From Arthrobacter sp. EPSL27 (GTDB taxonomy: Bacteria > Actinomycetota > Actinomycetes > Actinomycetales > Micrococcaceae): DNA of 64,000 nucleotides. Positions 1 through 7,933 of the stretch are shown piece after piece. The stretch is taken from positions 444,664-508,663 of the forward strand of contig NZ_LNUT01000004.1 of NCBI RefSeq assembly GCF_001512305.1, read 5' to 3'. The position numbers and the translations under genes are program-made. The notes beneath the pieces were generated by a model. That model made no database searches. It worked only from the letters and a program-made list of their open reading frames with translations, and was not told where the DNA came from. Numbering within the stretch: the first letter of the stretch is position 1; each line of letters opens with the position of its first letter.

Positions 1-1728
1 TTGTTCTTTGTGGATCAGGTGGTGGTGGCGTGAGCAGAGCATGACGCCGTTGTCGGTGCCGGTGGTGCCGCCGCGGGACCAGTAGGTGATGTGGTGGGCC
101 TCGCACCAGGTGGCGGGGATGGTGCAGGCGGGGAACGCGCAGCCGAGGTCGCGGGCGGTAAGGGCCTTGCGGATGTGGGGCGGGAACACCCGGGAGGTGC
201 GGCCAATGTCGAGGATCCGGCCGTTCCCGCCGAGCAGGACCGGGATGATGTCCGCGTCGCAAGCGATCTTCCGGACCGTGGAGGCCGTCACGGGCCCGGT
301 GAACAGCATGTTCCCGGTGTTCCCGGTGTTCCCGAGGCTGTCGAGGCGGGCGAGCAGGTCCCGGTAGTCGATGGTGACCATGACCTGGGGCCGGAGCCCT
401 CCGGTCGCGGGCAGCCCGCCGGCGGCCAGCGCGACTTTGGAGGCGCCGACGAGGCCGTCGAGGCGTTTCTGCGGCTGGGTGCGGAGGTCGAACGGGACAC
501 CGTCACCGGCACCCCCGTCCGCGGCATCGGCTCCCGTGCCGGTGGCGCGGGGGTTGGTGCCGGTGTTCATGACGGTGACGAGCTGTTCGAACTGCTCGGT
601 GGTTGCGAAGATCTCCAGGTGGTGCAGGCCGTGGCGGGGTTTGCGGATAAAGGCGCCCTGAACTTGGCGCAGGAGTTCCTCGGACGGTTCGGCCCCGTCC
701 TGATCGAGCGCATCCACCCATTTCCGGGCCACCCGGGCCAGGAAATCCGGGTCATTCTCTACCGCTACACGGGTCAGGGCATACTCCATCCGGTCCGCGG
801 CCTCCGGAGCGCACGTATGCCGGACCCGGTCCAGGGCCAGGGTGATGATGGTCGCGGACCGGGAGCCGACCTCCCCGGACGCGACAGCAGCCCCGAGTTC
901 CCCGCGCACCGCAGGCAACACCTCCCCGGTGAAGCCCCACCGCGGCAACAGCTCCCCGGACAAGGCCAGCCGGCGGCGGGCCTCCGCGGCGCTGATCCGC
1001 AACCGGCCCCGCAAGAACTCCGTGGTGTTCCGGTACCCGTCATCCACCACCGCAGCAGCCTCCGCGGCCGCCACGCTCGCCGCGGCCGTGGCACCCGACG
1101 CGCCGGCCGCCACGGCATCCCTTGCCAGTCCCGCTAACGGAGTTCCGTAGCTTGAGTCATCGCGCCAGTCAGCCGCGGCACCGGAAGCAGCATCCGTCGT
1201 CGCGGGTGTCGTCGCGGTGCCGGTGTCGTCGCGCCAGCCGGCCACACCTTCGGAAGCAGCATCCGTCGTCGCGGGTGTCGTCGCATCGCCGATGTCGTCG
1301 CGCCAACCCGTCACACCTTCAGAAGCAGCATCCGGAGTAGCGGGTGTCGTCGCGTTACCGGTGTCGTCACGCCAGCCGGTGGTCCACGACGTGCTGGCTT
1401 TCGCTGCCACGGCCGCGGCGTGCTTCCTGCTCCGGTCCACGGCACCAGCCCCCACCACCTGCAAGTGCTCCACAAACCGCGAGAGCTCCTCGACCTTGCC
1501 CGTGAAATCCGCCGACTCCCGGAAGTCCCACAACGCGGAGTCCCCGGCCGCCGACGGGCCCACATCCTGCAGGAGCGCCAGGGCCGCATCCAAAGCTTCG
1601 GCGGTGCTCAAGCGGCCCGGACGGTCCCTGCCGTCGGCTCCCACAACACGTTCCGCACCGGAGTCCCCGGCCGGAACGTTGTCCCGGCCCGAGTCCTCAA
1701 CGGTGATGAAATCCTTGACGGTTTCCAT
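1..1728 (-). CDS. DUF222 / HNH endonuclease domain protein, C-terminus cut by window edge
   Basis: The frame opens with ATG at 1728 and is still open at base 1 after 576 codons, so only the extreme C-terminus is missing. The middle (about residues 195-480) is the helical DUF222 (13E12 repeat) domain, and the end holds an HNH nuclease motif with CEAHHITYWSRGG followed by MLCSRHHH. DUF222-HNH proteins are multicopy in Actinobacteria; a DNA-cleaving role is assumed from the HNH motif, and their biology is poorly known. Between the N-terminal region and DUF222 lies a tandem 23-residue repeat (residues about 118-193) that is not part of the usual family architecture. The neighbouring minus-strand DUF2071 gene ends about 100 bases upstream and does not look co-transcribed. 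Confidence 0.9.
   Translation of the reverse strand, partial: METVKDFITVEDSGRDNVPAGDSGAERVVGADGRDRPGRLSTAEALDAALALLQDVGPSAAGDSALWDFRESADFTGKVEELSRFVEHLQVVGAGAVDRSRKHAAAVAAKASTSWTTGWRDDTGNATTPATPDAASEGVTGWRDDIGDATTPATTDAASEGVAGWRDDTGTATTPATTDAASGAAADWRDDSSYGTPLAGLARDAVAAGASGATAAASVAAAEAAAVVDDGYRNTTEFLRGRLRISAAEARRRLALSGELLPRWGFTGEVLPAVRGELGAAVASGEVGSRSATIITLALDRVRHTCAPEAADRMEYALTRVAVENDPDFLARVARKWVDALDQDGAEPSEELLRQVQGAFIRKPRHGLHHLEIFATTEQFEQLVTVMNTGTNPRATGTGADAADGGAGDGVPFDLRTQPQKRLDGLVGASKVALAAGGLPATGGLRPQVMVTIDYRDLLARLDSLGNTGNTGNMLFTGPVTASTVRKIACDADIIPVLLGGNGRILDIGRTSRVFPPHIRKALTARDLGCAFPACTIPATWCEAHHITYWSRGGTTGTDNGVMLCSRHHHLIHKEQ
1150..1377 (-). repeat. 69-bp in-frame tandem repeat inside the DUF222-HNH gene
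   Basis: Units start at 1377, 1308, 1239 and 1170 (exact 69-bp period), reading down the minus strand. Each encodes 23 residues of the form GWRDDTGxATTPATxDAASE plus three more; the fourth unit is partial (DWRDDSSYG). Differences between units are mostly single-base, which suggests recent expansion. The unit length is a multiple of three, so copy-number change would keep the frame. Confidence 0.93.
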
Positions 1729-1826
1729 AAACCCACACTAGTAACGACCTACGACAAAATAGCGCCGGCCGGCGTCGGGCCCGGATGAGTGGCCAATACT
1801 TTGCCGGCAGCGCCCAGGCCTGCCTG

Positions 1827-2591
1827 CTATTCCAGGAACCGGGGTCGGCCGAATTGGGTCCGGACGCCGGGGGAGAAGAGCACTGATTCGGGCGGACCCT
1901 CAACGTGGATGCCGGCCGCAGCAACCAGCTGATCCTCGCAGTGAGTCAGTTGCGTCCGGTATAGCGGCCAAGGCTGATGCGTGTTGGGAACGTACAGGGT
2001 CCGGCCCCGGAACCGGGTGTGCAGACCAAACCGGGCAGTGAGGTGGAGGGACAACGGATCTGAGGCTTCGACGTCGGGCTCCGGGGCGACGGCGAAGTCG
2101 GAACGCGCCCCAGCCCGAAAACGCTGCACCCAGTAGCCGACAGACCCGCCCGGCCGGCCCGCCGGGCCGACAGCAGCGCCCGCAGCGGCGCCCGTACCCA
2201 CCCCACGAAACCCCGACCGGGACCAGACGTACGGAATACCGGCCGCCCGCGCCGCCAGCACCACAGCCAGCCGCGTCGCGTCGAGGCTGAGGAAGACCAC
2301 ACCGCGGGTGCCGTCCGGCTCGCGGGAGTAGAGGCGGACGTTGATCTCGGTGAAACTTCCGAAGTACGGAATCGCGGGACCTTGCCCCAGACCGGCGCCC
2401 TCCATCCGGAAGCCGATCAGCCCCACCCACGCCGAACCGTCGAAGTTGTCCGGCGCCACTCCGGGCGGCATAAACGCGGCAGCGACGGCGTCGGGGATGC
2501 GCCAGTGCAGGAAGACCGCGTCCGACCACCGCTGGTCCATGATGACCGGGGCGGGAAGTTCGGGGGCGAGAGGCCAGGGATCGTGATCCAT
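1827..2591 (-). CDS. DUF2071 family protein (YqjF-like)
   Basis: A 254-residue soluble protein opening MDHDPWPLAPELPAPVIMDQ, with the hallmarks of DUF2071: the early W-x-D-AVFLHWRIP segment, G-x-AWVGLIGFRM, FTEINVRLYSREPDGTRGV and a late YVPNTHQPWPLY segment. Members are about 240-260 residues, so this is full length. Function is unknown; the fold is related to acetoacetate decarboxylase, so a small-molecule binding role is plausible. It ends in GRPRFLE. The DUF1622 gene lies 14 bases upstream on the same strand, so the two are probably co-transcribed. Confidence 0.85.
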   Translation of the reverse strand: MDHDPWPLAPELPAPVIMDQRWSDAVFLHWRIPDAVAAAFMPPGVAPDNFDGSAWVGLIGFRMEGAGLGQGPAIPYFGSFTEINVRLYSREPDGTRGVVFLSLDATRLAVVLAARAAGIPYVWSRSGFRGVGTGAAAGAAVGPAGRPGGSVGYWVQRFRAGARSDFAVAPEPDVEASDPLSLHLTARFGLHTRFRGRTLYVPNTHQPWPLYRTQLTHCEDQLVAAAGIHVEGPPESVLFSPGVRTQFGRPRFLE

Positions 2592-2605
2592 GAGGATAGA
2601 GTCCC

Positions 2606-3016
2606 TCAGCCCGGGTGTCCGGAGGGGCTTGTGCCCGCTGCCGACGCGGAGGATGGTTCGGGCTCTTTCTGCCAGGGCCAGCGGCCGGTGATTTCCAGCT
2701 CGAGGGAAAAGCTCAAGAACGTCCGGATCAACACAATGATGGCCAGCACGCCCACACTCTCGTAAGTGGGAGCCACGGCGACGGTGCGGATGATGTCGGC
2801 CGCCACAAGCAGTTCCAGCCCCAGCAGGATGGACCGGCCCAGGAGCTGCCGGTACGACCGGTACACGGAGAACGGTTCGGCCCCCTCCGGCAGCCTCCGC
2901 GGCTGGAATCCGCGGATCGCCAGCGGGATGGAAACGACGGCGCCGATCACCATGACGGCAACGCCGGCCACATCCATGTACCGGCCCGCGGCTTCGATGA
3001 TCGCCTGAAGATCCAT
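2606..3016 (-). CDS. DUF1622 family membrane protein
   Basis: 136 residues with three predicted membrane segments (about 16-36, 62-82 and 88-108). The central LLGLELLVAADIIRTVAV and the following VLIRTFLSFSLELEI are characteristic of DUF1622, a small inner-membrane family of unknown function. The start is ATG at 3016, preceded by a purine-rich stretch. The C-terminal tail after WPWQKEPEP is polar and low in complexity. It is the likely first gene of a two-gene unit with DUF2071. Confidence 0.88.
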   Translation of the reverse strand: MDLQAIIEAAGRYMDVAGVAVMVIGAVVSIPLAIRGFQPRRLPEGAEPFSVYRSYRQLLGRSILLGLELLVAADIIRTVAVAPTYESVGVLAIIVLIRTFLSFSLELEITGRWPWQKEPEPSSASAAGTSPSGHPG

Positions 3017-3061
3017 AGTCCCCGTCCTGGAAAGCGTACTGGCGGCTTGACCCGGTAAGTC

Positions 3062-3973
3062 CTAGGGGTACCGTACGCCTACGCCGGCCAGGATGTCCCG
3101 GTAACCTTCACGGAAGCTGGGGTACGCGAACTCCAACCCGGTGCTCCGCAGACGTGCGTTACTGCACCGCTTGTTGCCACCCCGGGACGGTTCGCCACTC
3201 TTCCGCGAGCTACCGTTACCCGAGCCGCCGTCGGGGGCCTCCTCTGCGGCGGCCGACGGCGGCTGGGGGAGTCCCAGCTCGTCGGCCAGAAAGCGCAGGA
3301 CCTCGCCCATTTCGGCAGGTTCGTTGTCGACGCCCAAGTACAGGGGCTCCGGCACGGATTCCATGGTGCACAGGTGGACAATTGCGGCGGCGGCGTCGTC
3401 GCGGTGGATGCGGTTGGTGAAGCGCGGCTCCGCCGGAATCACCGCAGTCCCGCCGCGCACCTGGTCGATCAGCCGGGTCCGGCCCGGGCCGTAGATACCG
3501 CCCAGGCGCAGCACCACCGGCGTGATCCCGGTTCCGTCCAGCCGGCTGAAGAGCAGCTCCTCCGCCTCGCGGATGATGCGGCCGGAGAACCCGCCGGGCT
3601 CCGGCGCCGTGCTTTCATCGATCCAGTCCCCGCCGGCGTCGCCGTAGACGGCTGTGGAGGAGACAAAGAGCACCCGCTGCACCGGCGCACCCGAGGCGAG
3701 GACGGCGTCCAGCACGTTGGAGAGTCCGTCCACATACGCGGCGCGGTAGGCGGCTTCCGTGGGGGAGTCTGCTGCGACCGCGACGACGACGGCGGTGGTG
3801 TCCGCGGGGACGGGCGGCAGTTCGCGGGCGGTCAGGTCAGCCGCGGCACCTTCGATGGCGGCCGGAAGTTTGTCCGGCGAACGCCGCCAGCCCACCACGC
3901 GGTGTCCTGCCGCGGCGAACCTCAGCCCTGCCTCGGTGCCCAGATCGCCGCAACCGGCCATTAGTACAGTCAT
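3062..3973 (-). CDS. NAD(P)-dependent epimerase / extended SDR (YeeZ-like)
   Basis: 303 residues. The N-terminus MTVLMAGCGDLGTEAG gives a GxGxxG-type dinucleotide fold, followed by VVGWRRSPDKL. A sugar-epimerase-like segment follows (VLFVSSTAVYGDAGGDWIDE, then VLRLGGIYGPGRTRLID), and the end reads LEFAYPSFREGYRDIL, as in the YeeZ/SDR_a8 group. A low-complexity insert rich in Gly/Ser (about 245-268) precedes the C-terminus. The substrate is unknown. It is monocistronic between the DUF1622 gene and a convergent neighbour on the same strand. Confidence 0.82.
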   Translation of the reverse strand: MTVLMAGCGDLGTEAGLRFAAAGHRVVGWRRSPDKLPAAIEGAAADLTARELPPVPADTTAVVVAVAADSPTEAAYRAAYVDGLSNVLDAVLASGAPVQRVLFVSSTAVYGDAGGDWIDESTAPEPGGFSGRIIREAEELLFSRLDGTGITPVVLRLGGIYGPGRTRLIDQVRGGTAVIPAEPRFTNRIHRDDAAAAIVHLCTMESVPEPLYLGVDNEPAEMGEVLRFLADELGLPQPPSAAAEEAPDGGSGNGSSRKSGEPSRGGNKRCSNARLRSTGLEFAYPSFREGYRDILAGVGVRYP

Positions 3974-4032
3974 AGGAACAGTCTGCCAGCCGGAAGGGGC
4001 GGCCAGAACCGGCCCGCCCCGCCGTCGTCCGG

Positions 4033-4935
4033 CTACCGCGCCGGGATCGGGAAGAACACCCGCGGATCCTGCAGCAGCGCCGGGTAATCGAAGTCCGAGC
4101 GCTTCAGGATCTCGTCCACCTCGAAGTGGCGCGCGAAGCGGCCGTTCACGGTGATCGGGCGGCCCAGCACCTTGCCGACGGCGAAGGACGCGCCGTCGTC
4201 GAACGGGATCGCGATGGTCGACTTGCCCGGAAGCGTGTTGAACGCTTCTTCCTGCTGCTGGCGTTTGCGGGTGGGCTTCTTGACGAGCTGCTTCGGCGGC
4301 AGCTTGCGCACCTTGGGCCGGCGGGACCCGGAGTCCGCGTAGACGAACTGGTAGTCATCGTCGCCGGCGTCGGCAACAGCCTTCGCCCGGCCCACGAGCG
4401 GCAGGCTTACCGTGTCCAGCTTGTCCGGGGCGGTGTCACCGAGCGGCAGGCGGAGGACCCACATCCGGTCCCCGGTGGGATCCTCCGGCAGGAGTTCGTG
4501 CTTGGGCTCGGGCCACACGTACTCCAGATCCGGTTCCGTGTCCGGGAACAGCTCCGTGTAGAACCGCGGGTCCTTGGCGATCAGCCGGGAGCGGTGGCTC
4601 AGGTGCACCTCGGGGTTGCCCAGCCACGGCGGCATGGGGATCTTGTCGGCATAGCCGGGGTGGGCGGCCTGCGGCGCGAATTCCATGATCTTCTCGCGCG
4701 TGGTGTCCGCGCCGCCGCGGGCGGTCCACTCGTCCACCATCGCCAGGCCGTACAGGGTCAGCGCGGGAACATACCCCATCCACATCCGGATGGCCGGGTG
4801 CGACTGCCAGCCGTACTCCGGGATCACCAGCGCACGCAGGGTCTGCAGCGCCTCGACGCGCTGCTTGCCGAGCCGGGCGCGGTCCAGGACCGCGGCGCTC
4901 TGCTGGAAATCGGGGAAGGGGAGAAAAGTCTGCAT
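4033..4935 (-). CDS. MSMEG_6728 family protein (Pyr_excise-like, putative DNA glycosylase)
   Basis: 300 residues from ATG at 4935 (MQTFLPFPDFQQSAAVLD). The frame extends further upstream, but the extension would overlap the divergent gene at 5081 and has no homologous character, so 4935 is preferred. The N-terminal half (RLGKQRVEALQTLRAL, GWQSHPAIRMWMGY) matches the pyrimidine-dimer glycosylase-like fold annotated in this actinobacterial family. The C-terminal half carries a Lys/Arg-rich segment (RKLPPKQLVKKPTRKRQQQ). Repair activity is inferred from the fold only and has not, to my knowledge, been shown for this clade. Confidence 0.75.
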   Translation of the reverse strand: MQTFLPFPDFQQSAAVLDRARLGKQRVEALQTLRALVIPEYGWQSHPAIRMWMGYVPALTLYGLAMVDEWTARGGADTTREKIMEFAPQAAHPGYADKIPMPPWLGNPEVHLSHRSRLIAKDPRFYTELFPDTEPDLEYVWPEPKHELLPEDPTGDRMWVLRLPLGDTAPDKLDTVSLPLVGRAKAVADAGDDDYQFVYADSGSRRPKVRKLPPKQLVKKPTRKRQQQEEAFNTLPGKSTIAIPFDDGASFAVGKVLGRPITVNGRFARHFEVDEILKRSDFDYPALLQDPRVFFPIPAR

Positions 4936-5080
4936 CAGTCCAGTTTGAGGCCACGGAGCCAATGCGCCAATTGGGGAGGGCCGCGGGTGAGGGTGTTCAC
5001 ATTTCGGAACGGGCAAGACGGGCGCCGTAAGTGGCGCGTAAACTATCACAAAGAACCCCTGCGCGCCCGAGGACTCTCCA

Positions 5081-5677
5081 ATGTCGAAGAATATTTTAAC
5101 CGCATCTGAGGCGCCCGCCGCGCCCGCACCCCTGCCCAAATACGGACGGATGCTGAGCCCCGAAGCGAACGGCATCCTGGTCCTGGAAGAATTCACCATC
5201 GATCCCGCGGCAGCCCGCAAAGAGCAGCACGGATTCGGCGCGGCCATGGCCTCCGTGGCGCTGACCATGCGCCGCCTGGTGGCACTCCGCCTGTTCATCG
5301 CGGTGGTGGCCATCGCCAACCTTCCCCTGTTCCTGCTGTCCAGCGGGTGGGAAATCTACGTCTATTCGCTGACCGTGGTGGTCGGAGTCCATGCCGCGGT
5401 GTCCTGGCTGAACCGGCACGAGCCGAAGATCAAGCAGCGGCGCATGCTGGAGCTGCACCTGCACCGCGAGAAGAGCGACAACTACCGCAAGGTCCGCGAC
5501 GCCGTGAAGTACGTTATCGACGCTCCGGCCCGCATGAACGAAAGCCTTTACCTGGAGCTGCTCGCCGCCAAGCGGGTCGCCCTCCACCTCGCCATGGGCA
5601 CCGTGGCGCTGCTCGACACCAGCGACGACACCGCCTGGAAAGTCCGGATCATCCGCGAACTTCCGGTCGCCGCCTAG
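5081..5677 (+). CDS. Hypothetical membrane protein, two TM segments
   Basis: 198 residues starting ATG at 5081 after a GAGGA ribosome site. The first 60 residues are soluble. Two membrane segments follow (about 66-86, LVALRLFIAVVAIANLPLFL, and 92-110, IYVYSLTVVVGVHAAVSW), then a basic linker (NRHEPKIKQRRM) and a soluble C-terminal half of about 80 residues. I do not recognise a named family. It is divergent from the MSMEG_6728-type gene and convergent with the phosphoesterase at 5713. Confidence 0.75.
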   Translation: MSKNILTASEAPAAPAPLPKYGRMLSPEANGILVLEEFTIDPAAARKEQHGFGAAMASVALTMRRLVALRLFIAVVAIANLPLFLLSSGWEIYVYSLTVVVGVHAAVSWLNRHEPKIKQRRMLELHLHREKSDNYRKVRDAVKYVIDAPARMNESLYLELLAAKRVALHLAMGTVALLDTSDDTAWKVRIIRELPVAA

Positions 5678-5712
5678 CCCCGGGAGGTTCCCCTCCTTCC
5701 CGGTTGCCGGCC

Positions 5713-6774
5713 TTACTGCCGGGCGATGCTGAATGCGTCGGTGAAGGTGTAGCCGTCGGCCGGGACAAACCTGGCGGAGAGCTTGTCTGCTGTCAGGACG
5801 ACGTCAAGGGTGCCGAAGGCGGGGCTGCGGTTTTTGCCGGAGAAGGCGGCGAAATATTTTGCCTCGGAGTCGTCTTTGTGCACATCGTAGAGGCTTTCAC
5901 CGCCCACACCGGTGGTGGTGAACACGGTCCCGGCGGTTTTGACCAAGGTGTCGTCAAAATCGGCGATGCAGCCCGGGGAAAACGTATCGGGAACCAAAGC
6001 TGGGCAGTCCGGGCCGAGCGCCAGCTGATGGGTGCGCTGGTAGATGTGGTCATGGCCGGTGAGGACCAGGTCGACTTTCTTGGCCAGCAGCATGTTGGCA
6101 AATTCGTGGCCGACCGGGCAGTCGTATCGGCCCACGCTTAGGCAGGTGGCGTGCATGCCCAGGATGGTCCAGGGGATGTTGGCCGCTGCGGCCCCATCGA
6201 TGGCCTTGGTGGTCCAGTCCAAGCGGTCGCTGCCACTGGAATAGTCCAAATCCTGCCCGTCCTCGAAGGGGATGCCGGGGGAGACCATGATGAGCCGCAC
6301 CAGTGGGTTCTTTTCGGGGACATCGACGTACCATTGCGTCCCGTAGTCCCCTTGCAGGCCCGGGAGCTTGTTGGGCAGGCACTTGGTGATGGTGTCGATG
6401 TCGCCATCCGTGCCGTCGCTGTCATGGTTGCCTGCGATGACTTGGTAGGGGAAGCCCGGGCCCAGCTTGCCCTTGACCATGTCGCAGAACTGTTGCTCGA
6501 TACCGGCCTTGTAGCTGAAGTCGCCGAGGGCAAGATTCAACTGCGGCCTGAGGCCGGCGATCGTGTCCAGCACCTGTTTGGAAGACTTTTTTACGCCGAT
6601 GTCGCCCTGCGCCGTGAAATGCAGGGAACCCCCCGAAATCTCCGGAGCTGGACCAGGCCCCGGCGCAGTTGGCGGGGCGGGTTCGGGGGAGCCCGGCTGG
6701 CAGCCCGCCAACATCAGGCACAGGCATGCAGCGAGGGCTGCGGCCGTTCTTCGTCTTCCCGGTTTAGCAGCCAT
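5713..6774 (-). CDS. Secreted lipoprotein metallophosphoesterase
   Basis: 353 residues with a lipoprotein signal (AACLCLMLAGCQPG, lipobox LAGC) and a Pro/Gly linker to about residue 50. The calcineurin-like phosphoesterase domain shows the metal ligands in order: QGDIG, LALGDFS, AGNHDSD, GMHATC and LTGHDHIYQR. It probably hydrolyses phosphate esters outside the cytoplasmic membrane; the substrate is unknown. Two ATGs lie close together; 6774 has a GAGGA site six bases upstream and is preferred over 6780. The gene is convergent with the gene at 5081, only about 35 bases away. Confidence 0.88.
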   Translation of the reverse strand: MAAKPGRRRTAAALAACLCLMLAGCQPGSPEPAPPTAPGPGPAPEISGGSLHFTAQGDIGVKKSSKQVLDTIAGLRPQLNLALGDFSYKAGIEQQFCDMVKGKLGPGFPYQVIAGNHDSDGTDGDIDTITKCLPNKLPGLQGDYGTQWYVDVPEKNPLVRLIMVSPGIPFEDGQDLDYSSGSDRLDWTTKAIDGAAAANIPWTILGMHATCLSVGRYDCPVGHEFANMLLAKKVDLVLTGHDHIYQRTHQLALGPDCPALVPDTFSPGCIADFDDTLVKTAGTVFTTTGVGGESLYDVHKDDSEAKYFAAFSGKNRSPAFGTLDVVLTADKLSARFVPADGYTFTDAFSIARQ

Positions 6775-6927
6775 GACCATTCCTCAACGGCAGAGTGGCG
6801 CGGTAAAAATTTCGTCCCGTATTGGTAATGATGCCGTCACCACCTTGCGGTGACCACTGGACGGCCGGCCCCTGGCCCGCCGGAGCCAGGCAGCAACGGC
6901 TCGATACGCGACCACGGGCCACAAGTT

Positions 6928-6978
6928 AAACCACGACGCCGGAGCTCCCGCGTGGGGAACGCTCCGGCGTCGTGGTTT
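6928..6978 (-). terminator. Perfect 18-bp inverted repeat, terminator of the rpf gene
   Basis: Arms at 6928-6945 and 6961-6978 are exact reverse complements around a 15-base loop. It begins 20 bases after the stop codon of the Rpf-LysM gene. Both ends carry AAA/TTT, so it could act in either direction. Confidence 0.85.
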
Positions 6979-6998
6979 ATCGGTCAGTTACGGCCAGG

Positions 6999-7843
<845 letters not shown>

Positions 7844-7872
7844 AGGCTAGGGCAGGTGCCCGCCGTTATCAA
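7844..7872 (-). promoter_or_regulatory. Predicted sigma-A-type promoter of the rpf-like gene
   Basis: On the minus strand TTGATA (7872-7867) and TAGCCT (7849-7844) are separated by exactly 17 bases. Transcription would start near 7837. Confidence 0.5.
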
Positions 7873-7933
7873 GACGTTATTTTTGCCGGCCCCGCCCGTA
7901 GAATCACGCGGCGGCCATCCGGGCGCCTAGAAG

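Noticed and set aside
91..1137. A 348-codon plus-strand frame at the left edge
   Set aside because: It is antisense to the DUF222-HNH gene and shows no recognisable protein features.
4936..5319. N-terminal extension of the MSMEG_6728-type gene
   Set aside because: It would overlap the divergent gene at 5081 and lacks homologous character; ATG 4935 gives the family N-terminus.
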